Shown here in pieces: positions 36,753-48,076 of a DNA stretch of 64,000 nucleotides (position 1 is its first letter; every line of letters begins with the position of its first letter). The translations under genes and the position numbers were made by a program. Source of the stretch: Alopecurus myosuroides. Taxonomy: Eukaryota; Streptophyta; Magnoliopsida; Poales; Poaceae. The notes under the pieces are model-generated. The model was not told the origin of the DNA and did no database searches. It saw only the letters and a program-made list of their open reading frames with translations. The stretch is from positions 113,927,392-113,991,391 of the forward strand of contig CM054059.1 of assembly GCA_028641055.1 (NCBI GenBank). Reading direction: 5' to 3'.

Positions 36753-38333
36753 TGATATGTCTCCAACGTATCTATAATTTCTGATGCTCCATGGTCATAT
36801 TATGTCAATTTCTACTTGTTTTCTCCCTTATTTATAGCATTTTTATACGTTTTCCGGGACTAACCTATTAACAATATGCCAAGTGCCAGTTCCCTGTTTT
36901 CTGTTGTTTTTGGTTTCAGAAAAGTTGTTCTGGAAACATTCTCGGAATTGGACCCCACAAAGCCCGAAGTGCCTGTTTTCCCCGGAAGCATCCAGAACAC
37001 CGAAGAAGAGTCGAAGACGGGCACCAGGGGGGCCACACCATTGGGTGGCTCGCCCCCCCTGGCCGCGCCAGTTATGTGTGTGGGGCCCCTGGAGCTCACC
37101 ACCTTTGCCCTTTCGCCTATTTAAACCCCCCGGATGGAAAACCCTAAACACCTGATCAAAAAATCCCCGAAAAGTTCTGCAATCGCCGTCACCGTCAGCC
37201 CTAGATCAGGGGGGTTCTAGAGCTGTTTCTGGCACCCTGCCGGAGAGGAGATAATCACCGGAGGCTTCTACATAACCATGCCTGCCCCCGGAGTGATGCG
37301 TGAGTAGTTCATCCTTGGACTACAGGTTCGTAGCTACAGCTAGATGGTTGTCTTCTCCTCATATGCCTCCATGTTTATATCTCGTGGGATGCCTATCATG
37401 ATCGAGATTGATCTTATGTAATTCTATATGCGGTGTTTGCTAGGATCCGATGAATACTGAACTTATGCCAAGTTGATTATAGTCTTTATTTGCATATGCT
37501 ATTTGTGATCTTTCATGCTTTCTGTTGCTAGTGGTTGCTCTGGCCAAGTAGTTGCTAGTGACTCCAAGAGGGAGTATTTATGCTTGATAGTGGGTTCATG
37601 CCTCCTCACCATCTTGCTCGAGTGACAGAAACGTGAAGGGGGAGGATGTGTTGTTGGCATTAGAGAGAAAAAACGGTGAGAGTGCCCACGTGCATAATCA
37701 TTGCTTACATTACACACTTTGTTTAATGCAGTTATCCGTTGCTTGCAACTTAGTACCTAAAGGGGTTCGGATGATAACCCGAGGGTGGATTATTAGTCAT
37801 ATATGCAGCTAGATTTCGGTCTATGTATACTGTTGTACTGCCCACATTAAATATCATAGTAGTCATCATGTCATATATGTGCACTATGGTGCAACCTCTA
37901 TTTGGCAATTGCCTAGTTGTAATTTGTTCACCCAGCATGCTATCTTTTATGGAGAGACATCACTAGTGAACCTATGAACCCCGGTCCATTTTCCACACTG
38001 TTAAACAAACCACAACTATTTCCTTCTTTGTTTACTTATTGCAAGCATACATCATTTTCCACACTATACGTCTAATCTTTATTTTTAGCAAGACCGGTGA
38101 GATTCACAACCTCATTGTACTATTGGGACAAAGTATTTTGTTTGTGTTGTGTGCAGGTTCCACGTTGTTGCTGACACCGGTGAAGCGCCAACACCACCGT
38201 CAGTGGCATCAACCTTCCTGAGATCCTCTTCCTCCTACTGGATTGATAACCTTGGTTCTTAACTGAGGGAAATTCTTGCCGCTTACTCATCACAACCTCC
38301 TCTTGGGGTTTCCAACATCATCAAATAGCATCA
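36753..38333 (+). repeat. Athila2 LTR shared with the deleted derivative (1581 bp)
   Basis: It begins TGATATGTCTCCAACG and ends TAGCATCA. It has a polypurine tract on its left and a primer binding site on its right, so it serves as 3' LTR of one unit and 5' LTR of the next. A related LTR begins at 39113. Confidence 0.8.
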
Positions 38334-38341
38334 AGAATTTT

Positions 38342-38359
38342 TGGCGCCGTTGACGGGGA
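38342..38359 (+). promoter_or_regulatory. Primer binding site, tRNA-Asp type
   Basis: TGGCGCCGTTGACGGGGA lies 8 bp after the LTR end, identical to the minus-strand site at 15593-15610. Confidence 0.85.
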
Positions 38360-39112
38360 TTTCAAACTCATCAAGAAGCAACCACTCTCTCGTCAACTCT
38401 GCCAGCATGAGACATTCTACCCAGATGTGTCCTTCTATGGGAGCTGCTCTTGTGAAGTCTAGTTGGCTTCTGACGTACTGTATTTTTTGTTTACCATTCG
38501 TTGACATAAGCGTACAGCTCTCTTAAAAATGATTTCAATACCTCTGTTTAATAAAAGAAAAGCTCTAGCACATGAGTTGATCCCTGTTTCCCTCTGCGAA
38601 GGGCCTTTATTTCACTTTTATGCTGATTCTCCATCTTCTAACTTTATGCACGGTTAAGAGAGCATAGTTGCCATTCTAAGTTTTATGTGCATGTGTCCTA
38701 GAAACATTATTAATTGATTCGTGATGTGTTATTGCTTGTTCTCTAATTATTTGTTCTAGTCTTCCTCATGATCTTTGAAGGTGTCCTGGCATTTATGTTT
38801 TGCCCCACTCTTAAGGACTAGCGAAATATCACTTTGACATGTTTTCTCTATACTTGAAACAAACATATATCTCTCGTTGCATTGTTATTCATGATCTTTT
38901 ATTTGTGTTTCTTCTCATGATACAAGGTGATTGCTATGCTTTATTATTAAAATTCTATTTATCATGCTTGTGTTTAAGTTATATGATCTCAGTTTACTTA
39001 TGATTTTACATTATTGATGATCAAGTTTATGTTGGTAGCATGTCACCTCAGAAATTATGTGTTTTTATCGTTTACCTACTCGAGGACTAGTAGGAACTAG
39101 GCTTGGGGATGT

Positions 39113-41556
39113 TGATACGTCATAAACGTATCCTTAATTTCTGATGTTCCATGTTGTTTTCTTATTGTTTTCCACATGTTTGATATAAACTTTATGTCAA
39201 TTTTATCGATTTTCCGGACTAACCTATTGACAAGATGCCACAGAACGAGTTCCCTGTTTTCTGTTGTTTTTAGTTTCAAGAAAGTTGTTCTGAAAATATT
39301 CTCGGAATTGGAAAATTTAAAGCCCGAAAGTCTTAGAATTCCCGAAGGCTCCACGAAGTCCCGAAGAGACCCGGAGGGGGGGACCTCAGGGGGACCACAC
39401 CATAGGGAGGCGTGCCCCTGGCCGCGCCATGGGGTGGTGTGGCCCCCCCGGCCTCCACCGCCTTTGCTCTTTTGCCTATTTATACCCCCCGAGACGTAAA
39501 CCCTAAAGATATACCACTTCGTCCTGAAAAACACCCGAGGCCGCCATCATCGTCATCCTGAGATCGGGAGGGTTCTGGAGCTCTCCCTGGCACCATGTCG
39601 GGAGGGGAATTCATCACCGAAGGGGTCTACACCACCATGCCCTCCTCCGAAGTGATGCGTGAGTAGTTCATCCCTGGACTACGGGTCCATAGCAGTAGAT
39701 AGATGATTGTTCTCTCCACTTTGTACCTCATGTTTAGATCTCGTGAGCTGCCTCACATGATGGATATCATCTTTATGTAATGCTACATGTTGTGTTTGCT
39801 GGGATCTGATGAATGTTGAATGCTATGTATTCTGATTATCAATCTATCATGTTATCTTCCTGCATATGTTATTTATGATCTTGCATGCTCTCCGTTATTA
39901 GTAGATGCTCTGGCCAAGTAGGTGCTAGTAACCCCAAGAGGGAGTATTTATGCTCGATAGTGGGTTCATGCTTCCTTTGCATCTATGCTCGAGTGACAGA
40001 AACGTGACAGATGGAGGATGTGTTGTTGCCATTAGGGATAAAACAATGGTGTTTATCTAGTTTACATTGTTTACTTTGGAAGTAGGCTCCGTTTACAAGA
40101 AACGCTCTTGGGACGGTTCCCCACCCACCCTTTGGATAAGGAGGCGAAAAGGAGGTTCCGCGCTCGGGCCCGAACCGATCCTGGATCTTCGCCGCCGGCG
40201 CCGCCGGATGGGGAGGAGAAGGGTGAGGAGCTCGGTGCGCCGCTATGTATAATAGGTCTAGCTATTTGCTTTCAGTTTGGTAGTTGTGGCCTTTCCTATT
40301 TGGTGTCTGGCGTTGTGCCGTGGGGAAGACCACCGCCGGGGCTTACGAGCGCTCGCTGGCGTTGGGAGGTTGCTGCTCTGATGCTGCTCAAGCTCCAGAG
40401 GACGGAGATGACAACCGTTGTGGCTACTGCTTCCCCTTGCCCCTCCCTAAATAAGCTCGTTTCTTCTCGGATCCGGCGCGGCGGCCATCTTCTTTTGCTG
40501 CCTCCTCTGTTCCGTGGCAGGTTCCAGAGTATCGACGACGGCCTAGCTATCACAGAGCTGTGGTGGTGGATCTTGTCTGTTCTGCTTTTGGGATCTGGTG
40601 GGCCTCCCGTTCTTCGAGCTGCCGTGGTGGTGGTGCGAAGGCGTAGTGCTGCTCCAGAGGCCAGGACAGAGCAGTCATGGAGTTTTGAAGCTTCAATTCG
40701 TTCAAGCTCATCCACGGTCCATGAAGACCAGGAACTGCTGGTATGCTCCAGCAACTTTTCAACCTGCGATGTGAGGCCCTTCCGAGAGTCGGCTGCTGCT
40801 GTGGTGCACGCCGGCGTCGACGCAAGTGGTGCAATCCCCGCGGCGACGTTGGGCGACGGAAAGTCGGCCTCCTCATCCTTGCTCGACGGTAGGGAAAGAG
40901 AGAGACCTTGTTGTAATTTTTATTTTTTTAGTAGGGGTCTTTCTGCTTTTCTCAGGGACCTATATGCGAATTCTGATGTTCTGGGGTCCCCTGTTTTTTC
41001 ATTGTACACCCACTTGTAATTTTATCGTGAAGCTTCTGGCCCCTTCGGGGAACTCCTTTGTTCAAAAAAAAAATACATTACACACTTTGATTACGGCGAT
41101 AATCTGTTGCTAGCAACTTAATACCCAACGTTTGTTCGGATGATACTCGGAGGGTGGATTATTAGACATAGGTTCCGTTGGACGACGGACTATGTATTTT
41201 GTTGTAATGCCCGCATGAATCACATAGTAATATTTATGTCTTGCATATGAACTACAGTGCAGCCTTCATTTATGTCAATTTCCCAGCTGTAATTTGTTCA
41301 TCACACATGTTATTTATCTTTCGCGCAGAGACACCACTAGTGAACCGTGGACCCCGCTCCTTTTTCCTCATACTGATAAAACACCTACTGCTTTCATGCT
41401 ACTTTCATACTGATGCTACTGCTTTCATACTGTTTTCCACACCATACGTTTAACCTCTTTGTGTTCAGCAAAACCGGTGAGATTGACAACCTCACAGCTT
41501 CGTTGGGGCAAAGTGATTGGATTGTGTTGTGTAGGTTCCACGTTGCTTCTGAACCA
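39113..41556 (+). repeat. Athila2-type LTR, truncated right by CACTA and split by a retroposon
   Basis: It starts TGATACGTCATAAACG and can be followed against 36753-38333 with many differences. The stretch 41090-41550 matches 37716-38180. The last about 150 bp expected before the CA end are absent at the CACTA border. Confidence 0.75.
40079..41073 (+). mobile_element. Poly(A)-tailed retroposon (995 bp) with imperfect target duplication
   Basis: Compared with the sister LTR, 995 bp are inserted. They end in a run of ten A (41064-41073). TACATTnnnnACTTTG flanks both sides (40063-40078 and 41074-41089; 12 of 16 positions match). The insert is GC-rich, unlike the LTR, and carries a 303-residue open frame (40108-41019) without a domain I recognise. 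Its 3' part (TTGTTGTAATTTTTATT..., GGTCTTTCTGC) resembles the 3' ends of grass LINEs, so a 5'-truncated LINE or a LINE-mobilised transcript is most likely. Confidence 0.65.
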
Positions 41557-42300
41557 CACTACAAGAGAACCGGTCTCTTGCAACGAAATCTGTAGATATA
41601 GTTTTTTTTCGTTGCGATATAATCACAAATTACCACGACCTCTCAGGTTGTGGTGATAGGGCACTCGTATTTCCACGACTCATTTTGGTGGCGATAAATT
41701 GTCGTTCTGTTGCGGTAGAGGCCTCCTATTGCCACGATTTGTACTGCTGTTGGAATACAAGCGCGTTGTTGCGACAAAGTATTTTCGTTGCGCGAGGGAC
41801 TCCTTTTGTTGCCTTAGAGACATGGTATTCCAACAAAATAAGCATTCGTGGTGATATTCAGTCATATATTGCAACATCTGTATTTGTGTTGCGGTAGTTA
41901 CAAATATTGTTGCAAAAAAAAAGCTAACTATTGCAACCAAATTTTTCGTTCAGCAATACCATATGTTTTTCGCCTCAAATTTATCCTGCGGCAATACCTA
42001 TTGTTTACTGCGACAATTTGGGTCGTATGGTAATAGGTTAAACGTAAAGCAACAATCACCGTACTGTTGCGAAAATGAACAAGTTATTTTGCAACGACCA
42101 TTCATAGACTAGCTTAACGGGCCTCATGGGCCGTGCCCTTGATCACTGTTGCAATTTTCTTAGGATCACAATTCATTTTTGGTCCAGTATCTCAGTTTGG
42201 TGAGCACATTATTTTTTTTAAATATTGTTTGCAACTGAATTTCTGCAGCACTTAGCATTTTACTAATGTTGCAACAAGTGACAGTACTTAATAATCAATC
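41557..42300. repeat. CACTA terminus and subterminal repeats
   Basis: After the terminal CACTACAAGAG, a short motif around GTTGC/GCAAC recurs in both orientations at least a dozen times (for example near 41611, 41706, 41765, 41786, 41870, 41889, 41930, 42065, 42090, 42226 and 42269). Such arrays bind the transposon's own accessory protein in CACTA elements. Confidence 0.75.
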
Positions 42301-42465
42301 AAGAACTCATATAAGACGCAATTTCACTAGTACATTTATCATGGAAATTCAAAATTTCTAAACACTGGAACTTTGGAATCTTTAAACAAAAATTATGTTA
42401 TTACACGATCTTTCATCCATGCATGTTCATGGAAAAACATTTAAGCCAAACAGTGCAGAGACAGC

Positions 42466-43269
42466 CTACACAAAGAATCCATGGTCATCATCCAATTCAT
42501 CTTGTACCAAAGGAGCAACATGACCATCATTTATGTAAGCCTCATCATCAGTATCAGCATCATATTCGACTTGGTCTTCGTCAAAATCAGCAGGTCTTAA
42601 ATTATTTATGACTGAAACATCAACGCTGGTTCCTTCATCATCATTTCTGCACCAACTAGTAATATCGTCAGGTAGAGTAAATTCTGGAACTGTAATTCCT
42701 GCATCGACGACATCCTGTACATCTGCATCACCACGTTCATCTCCTTCTGCAAGATCATCTAGGTCTGCACCATTTAAAACCGAAGGAGCAAACAAATTGC
42801 GTGGATTCATTTTTATAGCACTTGCCCAATTAGGGCTCTTCACATCTCTCACATAGAAAACCTGTGCAGCTTGGATGCCTAGAATGTAAGGGTCTTCCGT
42901 GAATCGGTGTACACTAGTATCAAGGTCAATAATTCCATATTTGTCCCTCCTATACCCCTTACTATGATTTCTATTGGCAGGAGGCACGTCGAACCAGTCG
43001 CACTGCAATAGAACAACCTACTTATCAGGAGGAAAGTCAAGAAATATGATTTTCTTTATCACCCCATAATAATCAGTACTGCCGGTGCTTCCTTGCGCGT
43101 TGACTACGACGCCACTATTTTGGGTACTCAAGTCAAGCTCTATTTCGGTATTACGAAAGTAATATCCATTCAGTACTGTACGGTTGAACACACGAGCAAT
43201 TTGATCAGGCCCTTTAGCTAGTGTATACAACAGACTGTTGACCTTCCCATCTTTATGGAGTTGTGTGAT
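42466..43269 (-). pseudogene. CACTA transposase, terminal exon (DUF4216-like), with a stop
   Basis: The exon starts after the acceptor ATGAAACAG and reads ITQLHKDGKV, then a DUF4216-like block (STDYYGVIKKIIFLDF and VVLLQCDWFDV). An in-frame TAG at 43018-43020 sits between PPDK and VVLLQ. After it the frame stays open to 42466 with an acidic tail. Intron borders join it in frame to the exon at 43361-43448. Confidence 0.8.
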
Positions 43270-43360
43270 CTGTTTCATGGAATAGAATATGTGTGAGTGT
43301 ACTATACACCATTGTTTTTTTATTACGAGAAACATTTATGAAAATGCTAAAGTAACTTAC

Positions 43361-43448
43361 CCGTCTTTCGAACCAGCCAACAAAATCTTCCTTGTGTTTC
43401 TTTTTAGGATTAGGACAATTGTTCTTTTTGAGCTCGTCAATATGTTCC
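43361..43448 (-). pseudogene. CACTA transposase, small exon
   Basis: 88 bp with AG and GT borders encode EHIDELKKNN...DFVGWFERR. The codon for Gln is completed across the upstream intron (43449-43534), and the downstream intron (43270-43360) falls between codons, so the frame fits on both sides. Confidence 0.75.
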
Positions 43449-43534
43449 CTTCAAAAAGAAATGATATATGGTTACTTCATAACCAAAGTGTTAATGCATA
43501 TCATGATATGAAACAAATACATAAGTTTCCTTAC

Positions 43535-45060
43535 TGAATCCATGGCTCGGTTTCCTCGCAGTTTGTTATTATGTAGTGCCTCATTTGATTAAGAGCTTCC
43601 AAAGACAGTGATTCACGGGCAAAACATTTCTTGGAGTAATCAACTGCACTCATTATGCTAATCCCTGTTGGTGCCTCATCTGTAGCTCCATCTGCATGGC
43701 GTTCGGACTGACTTATTTTTGTAGGCGAGCCTTTAACGAATCGACTGCAGAACGTCATGCACTCTTCAAGTATGTACCCCTCTGCAATTGAACCTTCTGG
43801 ATGAGCCTTGTTACGTACATATCCCTTCAACGTACGCAGGTATCTCTCAACCGGATACATCCATCTATACTGTACAGGCCCTGCAAACCATGCTTCTCGA
43901 GCTAGATGAATTGGGAGATGCATCATAATATCAAAGAAAGCTGGTGGATATATCATCTCTAGCTGACATAGAATTACTGCAATTTGTTGGTCCAAATTCA
44001 ACAAATCCTCATCCCTTAACTCCTTGGAGCATAAGTCGGAAAAGAATTCACTGAGCTGAAGCAATGGGGTAAGGACATTCTCCGGCAGAAGCTTGCGCAA
44101 CGCAATAGGAAGAAGTTTCTGTAATATAACATGGCAGTCATGAGTTTTGAGTCCACTAAACTTGCACTGCTCGAGGACCACACATCGCTTAATGTGTGAA
44201 GCATAGCCATTAGGCATCCGTATGCTCTGCAGAAACCTGAGCAGCATTATCTTCTCTTCCTTTTTTAAAGCATACACGCCTTTCTTAAGTTTGTACTTAT
44301 CCTTACCGGCGGGCTTTGCGTGCTGATTCTCCCTAATTTTCAAAAACTCCAAATCTAGGCGAGCCTTCGTACCATCCTTTGTTTTCCCATCCATCTCAAG
44401 CAAAGTACCCAGAATGTTGTCACAAATGTTCTTCTCGATGTGCATAACATCCAAATTGTGCCTCACGAGCAAGTGCTGCCAATACGGGAGCTGGAAGAAC
44501 ACACTTTTCTTCCGCCAATTGTCCCAGGGATTAGTTTCCGGTCGCTTTCTCTTATTTGACCGCCCAAATGGTTCATGCTGAATGCTATCAAGCTCCTTTA
44601 GAACTTCAATGCCTCTAAGTGGCACCGGGGCGTCTCTATGGTCTGGCTTGTTGTTGAACATAACCTTGTTTCGACGCCATTTGTGTTGTTTCCGTAGAAA
44701 ACGTCGGTGTCCCATGTAGCAATGCTTTCTACCATACCGGAGCCATAAAAAGTCTGTATGCTTGTGGCAGTAAGGGCATGCTAGCTTGCCTTTTGTGCTC
44801 CAACCACTCAGCATTGCGTAAGCCGGGTAGTCATTGATGGTCCACAACACGCATGCATACAATGTGAAATTTTGTTTAGTTGCAGCATCATATGCTTCAA
44901 CACCATCCTCCCATAGAACTAACAGTTCATCAATCAAAGGCTGTAAGTACACATCAATGTTATTTCCTGCTGACTTTGGTCCTGGAATAATCATTGACAT
45001 TATCCAGTTCTCTTGTTTCATACACATCCATGGTGGCAAGTTATATGGGATCAGAATGAC
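43535..45060 (-). pseudogene. CACTA transposase, core exon (TNP2 Transposase_21 C-terminal part, DUF4218)
   Basis: The frame holds the TNP2 core (YNLPPWMCMKQEN, IPGPKSAGNNIDVYLQPLID, LSGWSTKGKLACPYC, LDVMHIEKN) and a DUF4218-like block (YPPAFFDIMMHLPIHL, YPVERYLRTLKGYVRN, GYILEECMTFCSRF). TNP2-type proteins cut and join the element ends. It is separated from the N-terminal frame by a frameshift near 45060, where two bases appear to be missing after ISHTM. The donor at 43534 (TTCA|GTAAGG) ends the exon. Confidence 0.88.
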
Positions 45061-46117
45061 ATGCCATGGTGTGTGATATACTCATGAGCCCAAAGGGGTT
45101 GAATCCATCTGAAGCAAGACCAAGCCGAACACTGCGAGCACCTTTTGCGAAATCTTTCTGACTATATCTTTCATCAAGGCTTTTCCAGGCCTTCGAATCT
45201 GCAGGATGCCTCATTATGCCATCATCTTTACGTTTCTCCTTATGCCATTTCATATCAGTTGACATATCTTCTGTCATGTACAGCCTTTGCAGTCTTTGAA
45301 TGAGTGGGAAATACCATAGAACTTTCTGTGGCACTTGCTTCTTTGATTTACGGATCGATGAATCAGCTTTGTCTACGGTTGGACTTGATTTCCATCGAGA
45401 CGTATGACAGACAGGGCATTCTTGGGCATCAGCATGCTCATTACGGAATAGCACACAATCATTATAGCACGCGTGTATCTTCTTGTAATCCAGTCCAAAC
45501 TCTCGAATGACCTTCCTTACTTGTGCGAGATTAGTAGGAATGCAGTGACCCTTTGGCAGCACCTCCGTGAACATCCGCAGCATTAAGTCACATGCTCTGT
45601 TGGTCATCCCAGACACGCACTTGATTTGGTAAAGCTTCACAATGAAAGATATCTTTGTGACCTCCTCACAACCTGGGTACAACGATGTTTTTCCCTCTTC
45701 CAATAGTTTGTAGAACGCCTTTGCAGATGCATTTGGCTCCTGTTTCATTCCATCACTGCTCGTGTCTCCTGCATTACTTCCCACTTTTGTGGCCCTTATC
45801 AGAGTATCGAGCATGTCACATATCCCTTCACCACCACCTGCATCGTCTTCATCATCAGAATCTTCAGACATGTTGTCCTCCTCGGGTTCACCATGGAATA
45901 CCCATTTTTTGTAGGACGGATCCATCCCATTCTTAAGCAAGTGCATATGGATCTCCTTTTTAGTTTTCTGAGCATTATTCAGACATTTCGTACACGGGCA
46001 AAAGTTTCTTGCGTCTGGTTCAGCACCATCGAAACTAAGTTCCAAGAAACTCTCGATGCCACTTTGCCACTCCACAGAATCTCTATCCTTCTCCATCCAG
46101 CTCTTGTCTTGTGACAT
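45041..46117 (-). pseudogene. CACTA transposase, N-terminal frame (Transpos_assoc and start of TNP2)
   Basis: It begins MSQDKSWMEKDRDS and has a Transposase-associated domain with CPCTKCLNN, an acidic Asp/Glu stretch (SEDSDDEDDAGGGEG), then TNP2 sequence: YPGCEEVTKISFIVKLYQIK, CPVCHTSRW (zinc-binding-like pair) and LGLASDGFNPFG with a conserved Asp. It runs off frame at ISHTM near 45060 and ends at 45041. Together with the next exons it forms the whole transposase gene, now broken twice. Confidence 0.85.
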
Positions 46118-47356
46118 TTTGCGTTATCTCCGTTTAGCCGGTCTTGTAAAAAAAAGGAGCAGCATTAGTTCACACAAAAGTATTTCGAAACAACAAATAC
46201 ATCAGAGAGACAGGCATACTGGTCTTTCAAGTCAGTAAGAATTGCAGGGGATTACATTAGACATTACTTCACAACACAGCGTTCGATTGAAACTAACACT
46301 TACACCTGAAACTGACATGGCTATGAAAATATAAAACCTAGTTCGTACCTGAATTCCTGACATTGCTATGAATATTAAACTAACACTTACAACTGAAACT
46401 GATAAAACAGACACGCATATGTGAAAACAAGCAGCTAGTCTATCTGACAGCAATTGCAATCGCCATTAACTTCATCGAACCGGCAGGATGGAAACCAAGG
46501 ATTTCATCAGTATTGGTACAAACCTTGTAATTGCGTCTGACGAGCGGCGGAAGCAGCGGTTGAGTACAAGTCGGCGGGGCAGCGTTGGCGGCAGTTCAAT
46601 AGTTTACGCTAATCGAGTTCGGATGGCGGCGAGGTAATAGTGGCGGATTGATCGGTCGCGCAGGGCCGATACGGCGGCGAAGTCGCCTGAGGGCGGATAG
46701 GGCGGCGTTGTCGTGTGGGGGCAGGGCAGTTTGGAGGAGACCGAGCGGACAAACGTAGCCCTTTCGCTCGCCCAATGGCCCAACCGGAGTATGGGCTTAT
46801 TAATTGTACAATTTGTCTTCACATCCCATTTGCCTTGTGAACAATATGTTTTTCCCTTGGCAATAACGTTCAATTATTATAAATGCTCTATTAAGTTTTA
46901 CTAGTTTCATTTTATGATTAAATTAATTCATTTCGAAATGCATTGTTGTGTTAATATTCAACACTAGTCGGAAAAGCCCTCTTATTGGTGTGGTTTTTCT
47001 TCAGTTCTGGCTTGAAACTCGTACGCCCCTGCTATCTAGGTGTCCAATGGCGTGTTTCTGGAATCGACACAGGTTATACTACATGATCATTGGCGTTGAT
47101 GTCATAGTCCACATCACTATCCTATAGAAATCGGTAAATAAAAAGGGTATGTAATATTGACTAGAAGCGCACAAATGGTATTCAATTATGAGATAACATA
47201 ACAAGCATTAAAAAAAACCGCATAAACATTCAAAGATTCAACCAGATAGTACTCAACATTAACATGTAATCTAAAAGTTCGCATAAAGCTAGAACTCTCA
47301 GCTACAACCACGATACCTACTCATCATCTGACTGAATAATGACAACATGTGTATCC
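46118..47356. other. Region between CACTA transposase and B3 gene 1
   Basis: No gene is recognised. A GC-rich part (46530-46760) could be the transposase leader or host DNA, followed by AT-rich DNA. CACTAGTCGG at 46962 looks like a CACTA terminus but has no partner. A segment near 47070-47120 on the minus strand reads DSDVDYDINANDHV after an AG acceptor, possibly a remnant 3' exon of the neighbouring B3 gene. Confidence 0.45.
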
Positions 47357-47840
47357 TCAGTAGGGAGCTATGGGAACATCATCTTCGGTGTCTTCAGCAT
47401 CGTCAGGTCGATCGTAGAGGAAGTAGGTGGACACATCACCTTCATCGAGATAGAATGTCAATCTCCCTGTTGGATCCATCTCGTAGCGTTCCACAAGCTG
47501 GCCCCATTGCTGACCACTGAAGTATGTTTTTCCATCCTCATGTGTGACTACAACTTTGTGCTGGTGGTCTGGCACTCTCAAGCTCACCAAGTTCACCTCG
47601 AGAGTTCTAGGGTGGTCCCAAATTGCAACTTGAATATGCTCCAAAAAGTCACGCCTGAATCTGCAAGGTATGATCTGTAAAAAAAAGAAGTACACATTTT
47701 TAGTACAAATTTATTGTCAGTTTTCAAAAAGTAGATTGACCGAAAGTATATACCAATCTGTTTTCAAACCCCTCTGGTAGAACAATGGTAAATTTCTTGT
47801 TCATGCACTCCTTGTAGCCACACTGTTCACATACATCCAT
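47357..47840 (-). CDS. B3-domain protein 1, short (134 aa, two coding exons)
   Basis: Coding exon 1 (47840-47754) reads MDVCEQCGYKECMNKK and ends ...GFENRL at a GT donor. Exon 2 (47674-47357) starts after TTTACAG with IIPCRFRRDFLEHI and ends DDVPIAPY. The product is one plant B3 DNA-binding domain of REM-like type (IPCRF, VAIWDHP, VSLRV, GQQWGQLVERYEMDPTGRLTFYLD). An upstream leader exon with donor CGCAG|GTAAG at 48077 lies in GC-rich DNA. Exon borders and phases match those of B3 gene 2, so the two are paralogues; this one lacks the second B3 domain. In another frame the 3' end continues TEDTHVVIIQSDDE, suggesting a late frameshift. REM-type proteins act in the nucleus, but no specific role can be inferred. 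Confidence 0.75.
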
Positions 47841-48076
47841 TGCCTGCGGTGGTGCGTTCCATACACTGAATTCAGATACACATCTAACCATTTACCATTC
47901 AAAAACCAACTTAAATCTAACAATGTACATCTAATTTTGGTGGCTGAATAAACTTAAATCTAACAATGAAAATCTAATTTCTAAGTCGATCTACATCTAA
48001 AATCACAATAATCATCTAACATATAACTCAATCTACATCTAAACCTAACAATGAAAGGTACGGCGGCCGGGGAAAC

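Larger units (their letters stand above)
32253..38333 (+). mobile_element. Athila2: Athila-like gag/protease-only Gypsy element, plus strand
   Basis: It contains gag (disrupted), a protease-like frame, a long untranslated 3' region, a polypurine tract (36738-36752) and an LTR (36753-38333). The 5' part is cut away by Tat2. It has no reverse transcriptase or integrase, like Athila1, and shares the EHFPRK motif, the polypurine tract and the primer site type with it, but has a different LTR. Unusually, the LTR is followed by a primer binding site and a second, shortened internal region. Confidence 0.8.
38334..41556 (+). mobile_element. Internally deleted Athila2-type unit (primer site, 3' region, LTR)
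   Basis: After the shared LTR come a primer binding site (38342-38359), about 50 bp, and then directly the 3' untranslated region (from about 38405) homologous to that starting near 36030. Gag and protease are missing. A polypurine tract (GGCTTGGGGATG) precedes an LTR from 39113. This LTR holds a retroposon insertion (40079-41073) and is cut at 41556 by the CACTA element; its end is not in the window. Confidence 0.75.
41557..46300 (-). mobile_element. CACTA (En/Spm-type) transposon, one terminus identified
   Basis: The left terminus at 41557 is CACTACAAGAGAACC, a CACTA terminal inverted repeat. It is followed by about 700 bp of short subterminal repeats and then a minus-strand TNP2-type transposase gene (42466-46117). 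The matching right terminus (ending TTGTAGTG) was not found. The right limit given is only the end of the transposase 5' region, so the right end is deleted or diverged. The element interrupts the Athila2-type LTR. Confidence 0.8.

Noticed and set aside
36753..37160. Opposite-strand 80-100 residue frames in the Athila2 LTR as genes
   Set aside because: They lie fully within the LTR, overlap on both strands and have no conserved motif.
46962..46990. CACTAGTCGGAAAAGCCC as the end of a second CACTA transposon
   Set aside because: No inverse copy (CCGACTAGTG) was found to the right and no subterminal repeats follow, so a chance CACTA string is as likely.
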